From a virus, in the IMG/VR virus record IMGVR_UViG_3300024518_000003, positions 1 through 48,645 of that record: DNA of 48,645 nucleotides; one strand, written 5' to 3'. Below the pieces are notes generated by a model. That model saw nothing but the letters and a program-made list of their open reading frames with translations, was not told where the DNA came from and did no database searches. The translations under genes were made by a program, and so were the position numbers. Below are positions 1-6,612 of the stretch, piece after piece (positions within the stretch are counted from its first letter, which is position 1; each line of letters opens with the position of its first letter).

Positions 1-127
1 CTGCTCGTTGAGCGGTTACTGTCCCCGCCGTACTCCTCATCATACAGGGGTGTGTACCGCGTGTCAAGTAGTGATAACCGGTACAAATTTTCCATCATAT
101 CATCCTCTTCCTTGGAAGGCTTGCCTT
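1..127. repeat. Terminal direct repeat, left copy
   Basis: These 127 bases are identical to 48519-48645. The repeat lies inside the terL coding sequence, and joining the ends restores one open terL frame. A repeat of exactly 127 bases fits an assembler k-mer overlap on a circular sequence better than a packaged terminal repeat. Confidence 0.97.
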
Positions 128-1514
128 TGTCGTCCCCTTTGTCGATGAACATCCAGCCCTCAATCTCCATCACCGTCCTGGTCAGATCGGGGAAGAAGAA
201 TAGCGACGGGATCCTATTGGGTCCGTACAACATGTCCGCAACCTTCAAAATTCCAGACGTCTTATCTTTGGACGCCGTCTCCAGGTACATCTCATGTGGC
301 ATAAGAGCCTTGGCGACCACGTCAAACAGGGATTCCCCGTGGTTCGGGTCTCCTTTGGACAGTGGGTCGATTATTACTCTGTTCACGCGAAGAGCGTTCG
401 CCTTCACGATTCGGATGATGCTGTCTGCTATAAAATTCCCGTCCCCGTTCTCCCATACCTCGTATATAAGGTACTTATACCCATTGGGGGCCGTGGCCAA
501 AAACAATATAGCCTGTGGTTTCTTGGGATGGATATCGATGGCGATATCTACCGGCCAACCTGTAGGTACTGGGAACCTCCGTACGAGATGGCCGCCCTCG
601 TCATGGAAGGTCCGTTTGAAGTCTCCCCATATCAGCCCTGATTTGTAGCTGGGAACCCCTTTAATACGAGCCTGAATCTCGTGGGGCTTCAGGGTCTTCT
701 TGAACTGCTCAACACCAGCCAACGTAATACCGTATCCCACATTGTCTGTAATTTCGGCATTCACGGACACGATAGACCTGTCAGGCTCTCCGTTCTCGTC
801 GAAACGTCTGATAACCTCCCGGTCTACCCAAGCCTCCTTCAGGAGAGTCATACAGAACACTTCAATCCCTGTCCTATCAATCAGCCCTCGGGCGCAGGCC
901 ACCCTGTTCTCTCGTTTGGGAGGTTCGTCATAGAACACAGCGTCGCCATGCCACCCCTCGAACAAGGCCGAGTCTTGGAAATTGGACATGATTTCGATGG
1001 TCGATCCTGTCAGAACGTCTATGAAGTGGGCCTCAATACCGTTGGCGTTCTTCTTGACCTTGAGGGGTCGCTCTGCAGGCCACCACTCCTTAAGTGCTGG
1101 GATAACAACAGTTTTTACATGCTTTTCCCAGTCCTGACCAACAATACGGATCTTACGGGGATGTCGGTGCGGGAACATAATCCGCTCCCCATCCCATAGC
1201 CACTTACCGGCACATAGGCACGGGAGGATGACGGCCCACATGGCGCTCTTGCCGACCCGGTTGGCACCAGTATATGTAAATACCCGTTTATCTGGGTCAC
1301 GCATGGCCCTCAGCATGATCTCCTGCTTGGGGTTCTGCTTCGGAACCAGAAGAGTCTTGTTAGGGTCAACCACACCTGTGAACGGAGTAAAATAATTTAC
1401 CCGGTTGGCCGATACCTGCTTGTCGACCTCGTCCATGAGGACGATATTCTTCTCTTCCAGAGCGAGGAGTTGTTTCTCTATCTCCTTGCGGGAGAGTTTT
1501 TTACGAGGTGGCAT
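1..1514 (-). CDS. terL: Terminase large subunit (N-terminal and middle part; cut by window end)
   Basis: This is the packaging motor ATPase and nuclease that loads DNA into the prohead through the portal. The frame starts at ATG 1514, stays open to base 1 and continues across the circle to a TGA at 48494-48496, giving 512 residues. Residues about 83-90 form a Walker A motif (GANRVGKS). Residues about 194-199 form the Walker B/catalytic acid site (FYDEPP). Further on, the acidic positions in DIAID, VIIDP and the C-terminal EEDDMM fit an RNase H-like nuclease. It is preceded by small leftward genes and followed by the portal gene, whose TTG start overlaps the terL stop. The identification is firm; the apparent 3' truncation is only where the circle was opened. 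Confidence 0.96.
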   Translation of the reverse strand, partial: MPPRKKLSRKEIEKQLLALEEKNIVLMDEVDKQVSANRVNYFTPFTGVVDPNKTLLVPKQNPKQEIMLRAMRDPDKRVFTYTGANRVGKSAMWAVILPCLCAGKWLWDGERIMFPHRHPRKIRIVGQDWEKHVKTVVIPALKEWWPAERPLKVKKNANGIEAHFIDVLTGSTIEIMSNFQDSALFEGWHGDAVFYDEPPKRENRVACARGLIDRTGIEVFCMTLLKEAWVDREVIRRFDENGEPDRSIVSVNAEITDNVGYGITLAGVEQFKKTLKPHEIQARIKGVPSYKSGLIWGDFKRTFHDEGGHLVRRFPVPTGWPVDIAIDIHPKKPQAILFLATAPNGYKYLIYEVWENGDGNFIADSIIRIVKANALRVNRVIIDPLSKGDPNHGESLFDVVAKALMPHEMYLETASKDKTSGILKVADMLYGPNRIPSLFFFPDLTRTVMEIEGWMFIDKGDDKGKPSKEEDDMMENLYRLSLLDTRYTPLYDEEYGGDSNRSTS

Positions 1515-1529
1515 GGTTGCTCGAGGACC

Positions 1530-1760
1530 TCACTTGCCCGGCCATACTTCTAACCCCCATAATGACCCACGGTCGTCTTTAAAGGCCGCTACCACGCCTC
1601 GAAACATAGGCAAAGACTTAGAGATGAGCCTATATCGATGCGGTACCCGCTCCTTTCCGCAGTCAAAAAAATACACCTCATTAGCGTCCATGCCCAATAT
1701 GTCTACGCCCACTGGCAACAGCATCCCCCTCTCTATCTTGCAAGATTGCACTGCCCTCAT
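1530..1760 (-). CDS. Hypothetical protein, 76 aa
   Basis: This small leftward gene lies 15 bp upstream of terL. The ATG at 1760 has a purine-rich Shine-Dalgarno (GAAGGAAGA). The protein carries a short segment VYFFDCGKERV and ends in GLEVWPGK, with no motif I recognise. The tight packing against terL and absence of a better frame support coding. No function is assigned. Confidence 0.65.
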   Translation of the reverse strand: MRAVQSCKIERGMLLPVGVDILGMDANEVYFFDCGKERVPHRYRLISKSLPMFRGVVAAFKDDRGSLWGLEVWPGK

Positions 1761-1825
1761 CTATTTCTTCCTTTCACTCACGAGGTGGCATCCTCTACCT
1801 CTTCACATATGTACTGGGCCATCGT

Positions 1826-2107
1826 TCAATCTTCCTCTAAGTAGCCCTCAGCCCACACGCCGCAGCGGGGGCAGTATACTCCGTTTCTCGTCATACGGAG
1901 CAGATCATTACCACAAGGGCAAGCCCAGTGCTCCCCATCTCGTAGCACCTCGTATTTGCAAACTCCTTTATGGCACTTACACGCCGGACATTCGAGGGCG
2001 CAAGTGCCGATGGGCATCACCCCCTGCCAAATATGGCCACACTGCAAACATATCACCTCTCCTTGCATGTAGGGCCTGTGCTCGTCCAGCTCAATGACGT
2101 TACTCAC
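1826..2107 (-). CDS. Zinc-ribbon protein, 93 aa
   Basis: The protein has several Cys pairs spaced as zinc ribbons: ICLQCGH near residue 20, ECPACKCHKGVC near 40, WACPCGN near 60 and YCPRCGVW near 80. This suggests two structural zinc sites and a DNA-, RNA- or protein-contact role, but the exact function is unknown. The start is GTG at 2107, overlapping the end of the Tad2-like gene by 8 bp, with GGAGAG about 9 bases upstream. It is the third gene upstream of the portal in the packaging transcript. Confidence 0.75.
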   Translation of the reverse strand: MSNVIELDEHRPYMQGEVICLQCGHIWQGVMPIGTCALECPACKCHKGVCKYEVLRDGEHWACPCGNDLLRMTRNGVYCPRCGVWAEGYLEED

Positions 2108-2549
2108 CGGTCAGAACTCTCCAGTCGTCCGAAAGCACGTCGGATTGACTCGCCACCCAACTCTGGTGAGACCCGTCCGCGCATCGCATTTGTAGGTATG
2201 GCTGCACTTTGAACAGTTCGCCTTCGGTAATGTTGAACGCTTCTGCCGTCTGGGCGTTGCAGGGTATGCCCTCTGGATAGCCTTTCTGAAAGACTACGAA
2301 CATATTTTTACCGTTCCAACCGTGTCTCTGGATCCGGTGTCCAGCACGGGCGGCCTCGAGGGCTTGCCCGAAAGTAAGACCTTCCAGGGGGCGGTACGCA
2401 TTATCGAACACCTCTTTCGGTGACCAGGACGTATATCCATCCTCATACTCAACCACATATCCTGGATCTCCTGCCCGCGAGTTGTGGTCGTCCATCTGGC
2501 ACTCTTGCGGGGCTGCTTTGATCAGTTTCGTCCCTATGTACATTTTCAT
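2100..2549 (-). CDS. tad2: Tad2-like anti-Thoeris protein (DUF2829) with N-terminal extension
   Basis: Residues about 58-147 match the DUF2829/Tad2 family: LTFGQALEAARAGHRIQR, then HGWNGKNMFVVF, then YLQMRCADG and SWVASQSDVLSDDWRVL. Known Tad2 proteins bind and sequester the cyclic ADP-ribose-type signal made by ThsB, which stops Thoeris abortive infection. Residues 1-57 are an added module with GYVVEYEDGYTSWSPKEVF, a phage module often found in front of other small domains. The gene starts at ATG 2549 after a GAAGAG site and sits between a Lys/Ala-rich gene and a zinc-ribbon gene in the packaging transcript, unlike the usual early placing of counter-defence genes. Family assignment is strong; sponge activity here is inferred. 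Confidence 0.85.
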   Translation of the reverse strand: MKMYIGTKLIKAAPQECQMDDHNSRAGDPGYVVEYEDGYTSWSPKEVFDNAYRPLEGLTFGQALEAARAGHRIQRHGWNGKNMFVVFQKGYPEGIPCNAQTAEAFNITEGELFKVQPYLQMRCADGSHQSWVASQSDVLSDDWRVLTGE

Positions 2550-2765
2550 CTATCTCTTCCCTTTCTTCGCGGGGGACGGCTTCTTGCGTCCTGCGATCTT
2601 CTTCATGGTTTTAACCTGCTTGGCCTGCTCTTCGGCCAGAGCGGCTGCTTTCTTCTTCGCGGAGGCTAACCGTTTTGGGTCCGATTTAACCTCTTCGGCT
2701 TGGGCCAGCGTCTCCGCGTCCCACCTTGCCTGGTATTTGTCAGGCCCTGGGGCTATCTGTGCCAT
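2550..2765 (-). CDS. Lys/Ala-rich basic hypothetical protein, 71 aa
   Basis: The protein begins MAQIAPGPDKYQARWD and ends in a strongly basic tail (KKIAGRKKPSPAKKGKR). The composition suggests a mostly helical, nucleic-acid-contacting protein, but no fold is recognised. It starts at ATG 2765 and ends one base before the Tad2-like gene. Its upstream bases (GATTGAACA before the ATG) resemble those in front of a 14-codon frame at 1774-1821, hinting at a small local duplication. Confidence 0.7.
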   Translation of the reverse strand: MAQIAPGPDKYQARWDAETLAQAEEVKSDPKRLASAKKKAAALAEEQAKQVKTMKKIAGRKKPSPAKKGKR

Positions 2766-2768
2766 TGT

Positions 2769-3440
2769 TCAATCCTCTCCTAATATTGAATAAATTAGTT
2801 CCTTGGGCTCGTCCAGGCTGTTTAGGCTGCTCAGGTCTGACAGTAGGACGCTGTCTGCCGCCCGCCTCAGTGATTCCATCTGGTCGGAGCTAAGGGTCCT
2901 ACGGTGGCCTCCAAAGACTGGGGGCCCACCCTCGGCCTCTCGTCGTATCTGGTCTAATACCTGCAGAACACCCTCCGCAGCGGTCAGTATAGCTTTGGCC
3001 GCCTGTTCTCTCCGTTCGGAAGCGGTTGCTCGGCAGGAGACGCTCGGGTTCGCCATGACACAGGCCAGGTTGAGTATGCTCTCTCGTTGCGGATAATAGA
3101 TCCTAAAAGGACTACGCCCTTGGCGGTACGTGGCGCTATAGTCACACCTGTGATATGTCACTCTGACTGGCTCGTCCAAGCTGAACCCTGCGGCTGCAAG
3201 GATTTTTTCTTTGAGGCCGTCTTCTACCTCTTCGCGCGTTATTCTCTTCACTAACAGGTCGCTACGGTCCTGTTCAGCCGCTTCGAGGCCGCTACGGTCC
3301 TCTTCAGCCGCTTCGAGGCCGCTACGGTCCTCTTTTGGAAAAATTTTGTCCTGTTGGCCCCCTACACCCCTTTCCGCTACCACCATACCCCCCGCCCCCC
3401 GGTCGGTCCGGGCCGGGTCCCTATCGTCCAACTGTGCCAT
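2769..3440 (-). CDS. Hypothetical protein with N-terminal decapeptide repeats, 223 aa
   Basis: Residues about 37-66 contain a ten-residue repeat (EDRSGLEAAE and close variants, nearly three copies) encoded by a 30-bp tandem repeat. The rest is mixed: a segment with VRVTYHRCDYSATYRQG and YYPQRESILNLACVMANP, then helical sequence with many Glu and Arg. The gene begins at ATG 3440 and lies between the XRE-type HTH gene and the Lys/Ala-rich gene. I do not recognise the family. The repeat is likely to vary in copy number between relatives. Confidence 0.7.
   Translation of the reverse strand: MAQLDDRDPARTDRGAGGMVVAERGVGGQQDKIFPKEDRSGLEAAEEDRSGLEAAEQDRSDLLVKRITREEVEDGLKEKILAAAGFSLDEPVRVTYHRCDYSATYRQGRSPFRIYYPQRESILNLACVMANPSVSCRATASERREQAAKAILTAAEGVLQVLDQIRREAEGGPPVFGGHRRTLSSDQMESLRRAADSVLLSDLSSLNSLDEPKELIYSILGED
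3261..3334. repeat. 30-bp tandem repeat, about 2.5 copies, in coding DNA
   Basis: Copies start at 3261, 3291 and 3321 (partial). The first two differ by one base. The unit contains GCCGCTTCGAGGCCGCTACG, and its last 12 bases also occur in the palindromic region near 8832-8843. It keeps the reading frame of the 223-aa protein. Confidence 0.9.
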
Positions 3441-3450
3441 ATCACTCCCC

Positions 3451-3678
3451 TTACGCGAACTCCTCAGCTAACCTATCGAGATTACTAGACAAATCGTCCA
3501 GCACTGCCTGTTTGGTCAGTGCTCCCCCGTGTATCAGAGCGGCCACCGTCTCAAGCGTGGGCCGTCTGCCTCCTGCTAGTTTGTGTATCGTACTGAGCGA
3601 TAAGTAACACTTGTCCGCTAGCTCGTCACGGGGGCAGGTCCGTGCCGCTTCGACCATCGGGCCGAGACTATCCGTCAT
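3451..3678 (-). CDS. XRE/Cro-type HTH protein, 75 aa
   Basis: This is a small DNA-binding protein. DELADKCYLSLSTIHKLAGG followed by RRPTLETVAALI reads as a Cro/CI-type helix-turn-helix with the usual G-R-R-P turn. I placed the start at ATG 3678, which overlaps the upstream TerS-like gene by 11 bp; a longer frame reaching 3825 would lie entirely inside that gene. It is the second gene of the leftward transcript, just downstream of a promoter with two palindromic operators, so it is a candidate for the protein that binds them. That link is inferred. Confidence 0.8.
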   Translation of the reverse strand: MTDSLGPMVEAARTCPRDELADKCYLSLSTIHKLAGGRRPTLETVAALIHGGALTKQAVLDDLSSNLDRLAEEFA

Positions 3679-4138
3679 TGTCCGCCCCGTCCGCTTCGGC
3701 CAGCATTGCTCGTAATCTGGCCATTTCGGCGTCATTGCCTTTGATCTCTTCAACCTTCGTGTGGACGTCCACATTTGCGGTCGATTCACCATCTTCCAAG
3801 CGGGCTTTATCGTACAAAATGCCAAACATTCCGGTCAGTTGGAAAGCGCTGGCTTCTTTGAGCTTTGCAGGCGTCAACGCCTTCATGACTTCCAGCTGTT
3901 TCGCGTGTACAATATCGCTCTTGTATTTCTTGAACGCGTGTACATCGTTCGAGCTGTCCCCCAGAAGCGGCTTCACCCGCTTCTGGACCGCTTGCCTGCT
4001 CACTCCTAAGATTTCCCCGATTTCCGCGTAAGACAAACCGTTCACCGATCGCAGCCGCAACGCGCGGTCAATATCAACCACATTTGACCGCCGCTGTATC
4101 TGTTCTGTTTCGTCTACTGTGGTAACGTCCTTACTCAT
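3668..4138 (-). CDS. HTH protein, probable terminase small subunit
   Basis: The N-terminal half carries a homeodomain-like helix-turn-helix (LSYAEIGEILGVSRQAVQKR, residues about 37-56). The C-terminal half has ASAFQLTGMFGILYDKARL, a pattern I associate with small terminase-like HTH proteins, then an acidic tail. TerS proteins bind the pac or cos site and feed DNA to TerL. The first gene of the packaging transcript is a plausible place for it. A longer frame to 4174 runs into the promoter, so ATG 4138 is chosen. That start has almost no 5' leader and no well-spaced Shine-Dalgarno. A transcription regulator is the main alternative. Confidence 0.7.
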   Translation of the reverse strand: MSKDVTTVDETEQIQRRSNVVDIDRALRLRSVNGLSYAEIGEILGVSRQAVQKRVKPLLGDSSNDVHAFKKYKSDIVHAKQLEVMKALTPAKLKEASAFQLTGMFGILYDKARLEDGESTANVDVHTKVEEIKGNDAEMARLRAMLAEADGADNDG

Positions 4139-4145
4139 ACTTCTA

Positions 4146-4174
4146 ATAGTACACGTGTACGCAAATCTTGTCAA
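4146..4174 (-). promoter_or_regulatory. Leftward promoter of the packaging/structural transcript
   Basis: On the minus strand, TTGACA (4174-4169) is followed by 17 bp and TACTAT (4151-4146). The -10 overlaps the first palindromic operator. The expected transcript start is at about 4139-4140, next to the ATG at 4138, so the mRNA may be leaderless. Confidence 0.6.
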
Positions 4175-4188
4175 TTATACACGTGTAC
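4149..4188. promoter_or_regulatory. Pair of palindromic operators GTACACGTGTAC
   Basis: A perfect 12-bp palindrome (4149-4160) and a second copy with one changed end base (4177-4188, ATACACGTGTAC) have centres 28 bp apart. One overlaps the leftward -10 and spacer; the other lies just upstream of the leftward -35 and about 20 bp upstream of the rightward -35. Nearly three helical turns between centres would suit cooperative binding of a dimeric repressor. Confidence 0.7.
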
Positions 4189-4208
4189 AAAAAAGATTGA
4201 TTAAAGTG

Positions 4209-4237
4209 TTGACACTAATCAAACGATATGGTTTAGT
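4209..4237 (+). promoter_or_regulatory. Rightward promoter of early block A
   Basis: TTGACA (4209-4214), 17-bp spacer, TTTAGT (4232-4237). The leader that follows is AT-rich and leads to AAGAAAGGG before the first gene. The -35 matches consensus exactly, and the -10 matches at 4 of 6 positions. Confidence 0.6.
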
Positions 4238-4282
4238 AAGAACAGATAACAACAAACAAACAACACAAGAAAGGGAATGAAA

Positions 4283-4555
4283 ATGACGAACTGGACAGTA
4301 ACAGACGTGATGGTCACAGACAACACAGATTTAAGCCCGAACAACTGGTCAGCAGATATTGTAATAAATAACAAGTATGTGGTCCAGGTTTGTGGAGACT
4401 GTGGAGAGGTATCAATCCCCGAATCTCACGAACGATTCCACAATTACGAGACCGACCAAAACGAGTTCTTTAACTATTTTCTGGATCGAGACTGGTCAGA
4501 CTTGTGGTCTTCACTAAACATCGACCTATGTCTTGATTCAATCAAAGAAATATAA
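4283..4555 (+). CDS. Hypothetical early protein, 90 aa
   Basis: This is the first gene of block A. Two nearby ATGs are possible (4277 and 4283). The second lies 7 bases after AAAGGG and is preferred. The protein is acidic and aromatic-rich, with a CGDCGEV pair in the middle and a C-terminal part with DRDWSDLWSSLNIDL. No family is recognised. Base composition is AT-richer than the structural genes. Confidence 0.7.
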   Translation: MTNWTVTDVMVTDNTDLSPNNWSADIVINNKYVVQVCGDCGEVSIPESHERFHNYETDQNEFFNYFLDRDWSDLWSSLNIDLCLDSIKEI

Positions 4556-4572
4556 ACGAAAGGAAATGAAAG

Positions 4573-4914
4573 ATGATCAAAGTAACATACCAGCAAATCC
4601 AAACAAACAAACTCAAGAGGGCGTGTCTCATTCAGAAGATCAAGTGTCTAAGAGCAAGCCAGTTGCCGGCCGATTACAAAGACAACCACCCCAGTGTTCA
4701 GGCTACCAAATGGACAGAGGGAGTAATTATATATTACAGAACAAATCAAGGGCAGTTGCTGCCCTTGCTCAAAGAGGGCGAGGTAGTCAGCGAAGACTGC
4801 CTGAAAGACGCCTTAGGGAAGATGAGAGAATGCGGTGAAAGACTGCGACAAATAAACAAAGAGAGGGCAGAAATTGCAGAAACATGGAATAAAACAATAG
4901 AAGTGATTACCTAA
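4573..4914 (+). CDS. Hypothetical early protein with C-terminal coiled coil, 113 aa
   Basis: The gene starts at ATG 4573 after AAAGGAAATGAAAG. The N-terminal half is basic. The C-terminal 35 residues (LGKMRECGERLRQINKERAE and following) look like an amphipathic helix or coiled coil. A competing frame from 4533 is not supported by a ribosome site. Function unknown; position suggests an early host-interaction gene. Confidence 0.65.
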   Translation: MIKVTYQQIQTNKLKRACLIQKIKCLRASQLPADYKDNHPSVQATKWTEGVIIYYRTNQGQLLPLLKEGEVVSEDCLKDALGKMRECGERLRQINKERAEIAETWNKTIEVIT

Positions 4915-4957
4915 CCCAAGCCGGGGCGGTTTGATCTGCCCCAAAAAGGAAATGAAA

Positions 4958-5221
4958 ATGAAAAGAGAAAGCAAAATAGTAAAAGCAGCAAAGCTGGCAA
5001 AAGAATTAGGATATGACCATATATCAACGGTGGTTAAATCGGTATTTGCAACGACATACCACAACCACAACAGCGTTGAGGATATCTTGCAGCATGGGAA
5101 ATGGGTGGCGGCACAATACCACAATGGCCGTTGGTGCGGTCCGATGGGTACGAGCTATAAGGATTTGCCTCCCAAGACGATATCAAGAGTCGACTTGTTC
5201 AGAAAATTAGATGCTCAATAA
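4958..5221 (+). CDS. Hypothetical early protein, 87 aa
   Basis: ATG 4958 follows AAAAAGGA with a 7-base gap. An ATG at 4952 is too close, and an ATG at 4931 lacks a ribosome site. The protein has a Lys-rich N-terminus, then GYDHISTVVKSVF and QYHNGRWCGPMGTSYKDLPP. No domain recognised. The gene is packed between the coiled-coil protein and a 96-aa acidic protein. Confidence 0.65.
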   Translation: MKRESKIVKAAKLAKELGYDHISTVVKSVFATTYHNHNSVEDILQHGKWVAAQYHNGRWCGPMGTSYKDLPPKTISRVDLFRKLDAQ

Positions 5222-5243
5222 AACCGAAAAGGAGATACATACA

Positions 5244-5534
5244 ATGAAAATGACACTGAACGCATGCGACTTCATAGACCTATTCAAACAGTACGACCGT
5301 GAAGAGGATTTCAGTGCAACAGGGCGCGCTGCCTTGTTCGATTACTTAGAAGAGATTGACCCTGACCGGGACGTGGACATTATCGGTTTGTGTTGCGAGT
5401 ACACCGAATACAGCGACCTAGCCGAATTTCACTCTGAATATGGGAAAGAATATGAAACATTAGACAGTATAGCCGACCGAACCACACTTATTCAAGGCTA
5501 CGACGGAGATAAATTCATCATATCAAACTATTAA
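5244..5534 (+). CDS. Acidic hypothetical protein, 96 aa
   Basis: I chose ATG 5244, which follows AAAAGGAGATACATACA, the same leader type as the sliding clamp gene. An upstream ATG at 5211 overlaps the previous gene and has no site. The product is strongly acidic, with YDREEDFSATGRAALFDYLEE and EIDPDRDVDI, which could mimic DNA or bind a basic partner, but no family is recognised. It lies 20 bp before the clamp gene. Confidence 0.7.
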   Translation: MKMTLNACDFIDLFKQYDREEDFSATGRAALFDYLEEIDPDRDVDIIGLCCEYTEYSDLAEFHSEYGKEYETLDSIADRTTLIQGYDGDKFIISNY

Positions 5535-5554
5535 CACAAGGGGAGATACATACA

Positions 5555-6598
5555 ATGTTTAAAGTTACAGTACATCAAAAAGACCTCTACGACGCGGTAA
5601 GGCACCTGCCAAAAAATGACAAAAACATGGTCGTCCTGGATCAAATACAACTATCAATCACCGCGGATACACTACAACTACACTCAACGAACCTAGATCT
5701 ACATTACGTTACACAGATCAATTGCATGACAGCCGGATCCGGTTCTGTACTTGTAGATGCAAAACAATTCCAATCAATTGTCAAAAGCACGTCTGGACGA
5801 TGTGAATTATCTTGTGACAGTACGACACTCGCTGTCAATATGTCAAAGCTGCGCTGTCAAGACCCTATGGATATGCCCTGCATTCCCGACCTCCCCGGCA
5901 CTCCCCGGCACTCTCTACAGTATGATCTCATTTACCCGTTTCTCACTCTCATTGATGTCCCTGATAAATATTCTCTTAGCACCTCAGATACTGCTATCCT
6001 ACTTGATGATAACAAGCTCGTCATGATCACCGACGGCACAGTATTGACTATCCTCGACACTCTCTTGCCGAAATCTTCCCACCGATTAATTCCTAAATCT
6101 GCTTTGTTATTTATCAAAAAACTCCTTAAAAAGACTGACTCTCTAACAATACAGCACGATGTGGCCACACTCGTTTGCAGCATAGACGACACGACCGACG
6201 TCTACGCCAGACTTATAGGAGGAAGTTACCCGGACTACCCGATGCTCATTCCCGAACGGGGCGAATCAATACACATACCGAAACAACAACTATTATCCGC
6301 CCTAAAATTGGCCGCAACTGTTGTTGATAAAAAGTATGTCGGGAGTAATTTTTCTTTCGTTGCTGATACTTTGCAGATCGAAACATGCAACCCAGGAAAA
6401 GACTTATACACGACCGATACCATCTCGGTGTCCTGCGAAACGGGATATACTGAACAATGGGGTTTCAACACAAAGAAATTATTAAAGCTCATACGAACTG
6501 TACCAGACGACGTTGTAATATTCGCTATGCCCACCGAGTCGGAAATGCCAGTACTCATTGAAAACATAAATTCATACATTATGCCAATGAGAGTATGA
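5555..6598 (+). CDS. dnaN: DNA polymerase III beta sliding clamp homologue
   Basis: The 347-residue product has the length and three-part pattern of bacterial beta clamps (E. coli about 366). Visible hallmarks are the opening FKVTVHQKDLYDAV, the domain junction GGSYPDYPMLIP (compare FPDY in bacterial clamps), and the C-terminal YIMPMRV, matching the VMPMRL end that forms the partner-binding cleft. The clamp encircles DNA and tethers polymerases and other partners. The start ATG 5555 follows AAGGGGAGATACATACA. No clamp-loader gene is visible, so loading would depend on the host complex. A decoy role that binds host clamp partners is possible. Confidence 0.88.
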   Translation: MFKVTVHQKDLYDAVRHLPKNDKNMVVLDQIQLSITADTLQLHSTNLDLHYVTQINCMTAGSGSVLVDAKQFQSIVKSTSGRCELSCDSTTLAVNMSKLRCQDPMDMPCIPDLPGTPRHSLQYDLIYPFLTLIDVPDKYSLSTSDTAILLDDNKLVMITDGTVLTILDTLLPKSSHRLIPKSALLFIKKLLKKTDSLTIQHDVATLVCSIDDTTDVYARLIGGSYPDYPMLIPERGESIHIPKQQLLSALKLAATVVDKKYVGSNFSFVADTLQIETCNPGKDLYTTDTISVSCETGYTEQWGFNTKKLLKLIRTVPDDVVIFAMPTESEMPVLIENINSYIMPMRV

Positions 6599-6612
6599 AA
6601 GGAGCTATACAC

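Noticed and set aside
1-127. Terminal repeat as a packaged direct terminal repeat
   Set aside because: The length of exactly 127 bases and its place inside the terL coding sequence fit an assembly k-mer overlap; real terminal repeats are usually longer and intergenic.
1774-1821. A 14-codon leftward frame starting MAQY
   Set aside because: It is too short to support. Its upstream bases resemble those of the 71-aa gene, so it may be a remnant, but there is no independent evidence.
3679-3825. N-terminal extension of the XRE-type HTH protein
   Set aside because: The extension lies wholly within the TerS-like gene in another frame and reads as random sequence; ATG 3678 gives a compact HTH protein.
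4136-4174. A longer start (ATG 4174) for the TerS-like gene
   Set aside because: It would translate through the promoter and operator, and the extra residues resemble no HTH protein N-terminus.
4923-4942. GGGGC/GCCCC hairpin as a terminator in block A
   Set aside because: The stem is only 5 bp and is followed by A-rich rather than U-rich sequence; the downstream genes appear to belong to the same operon.
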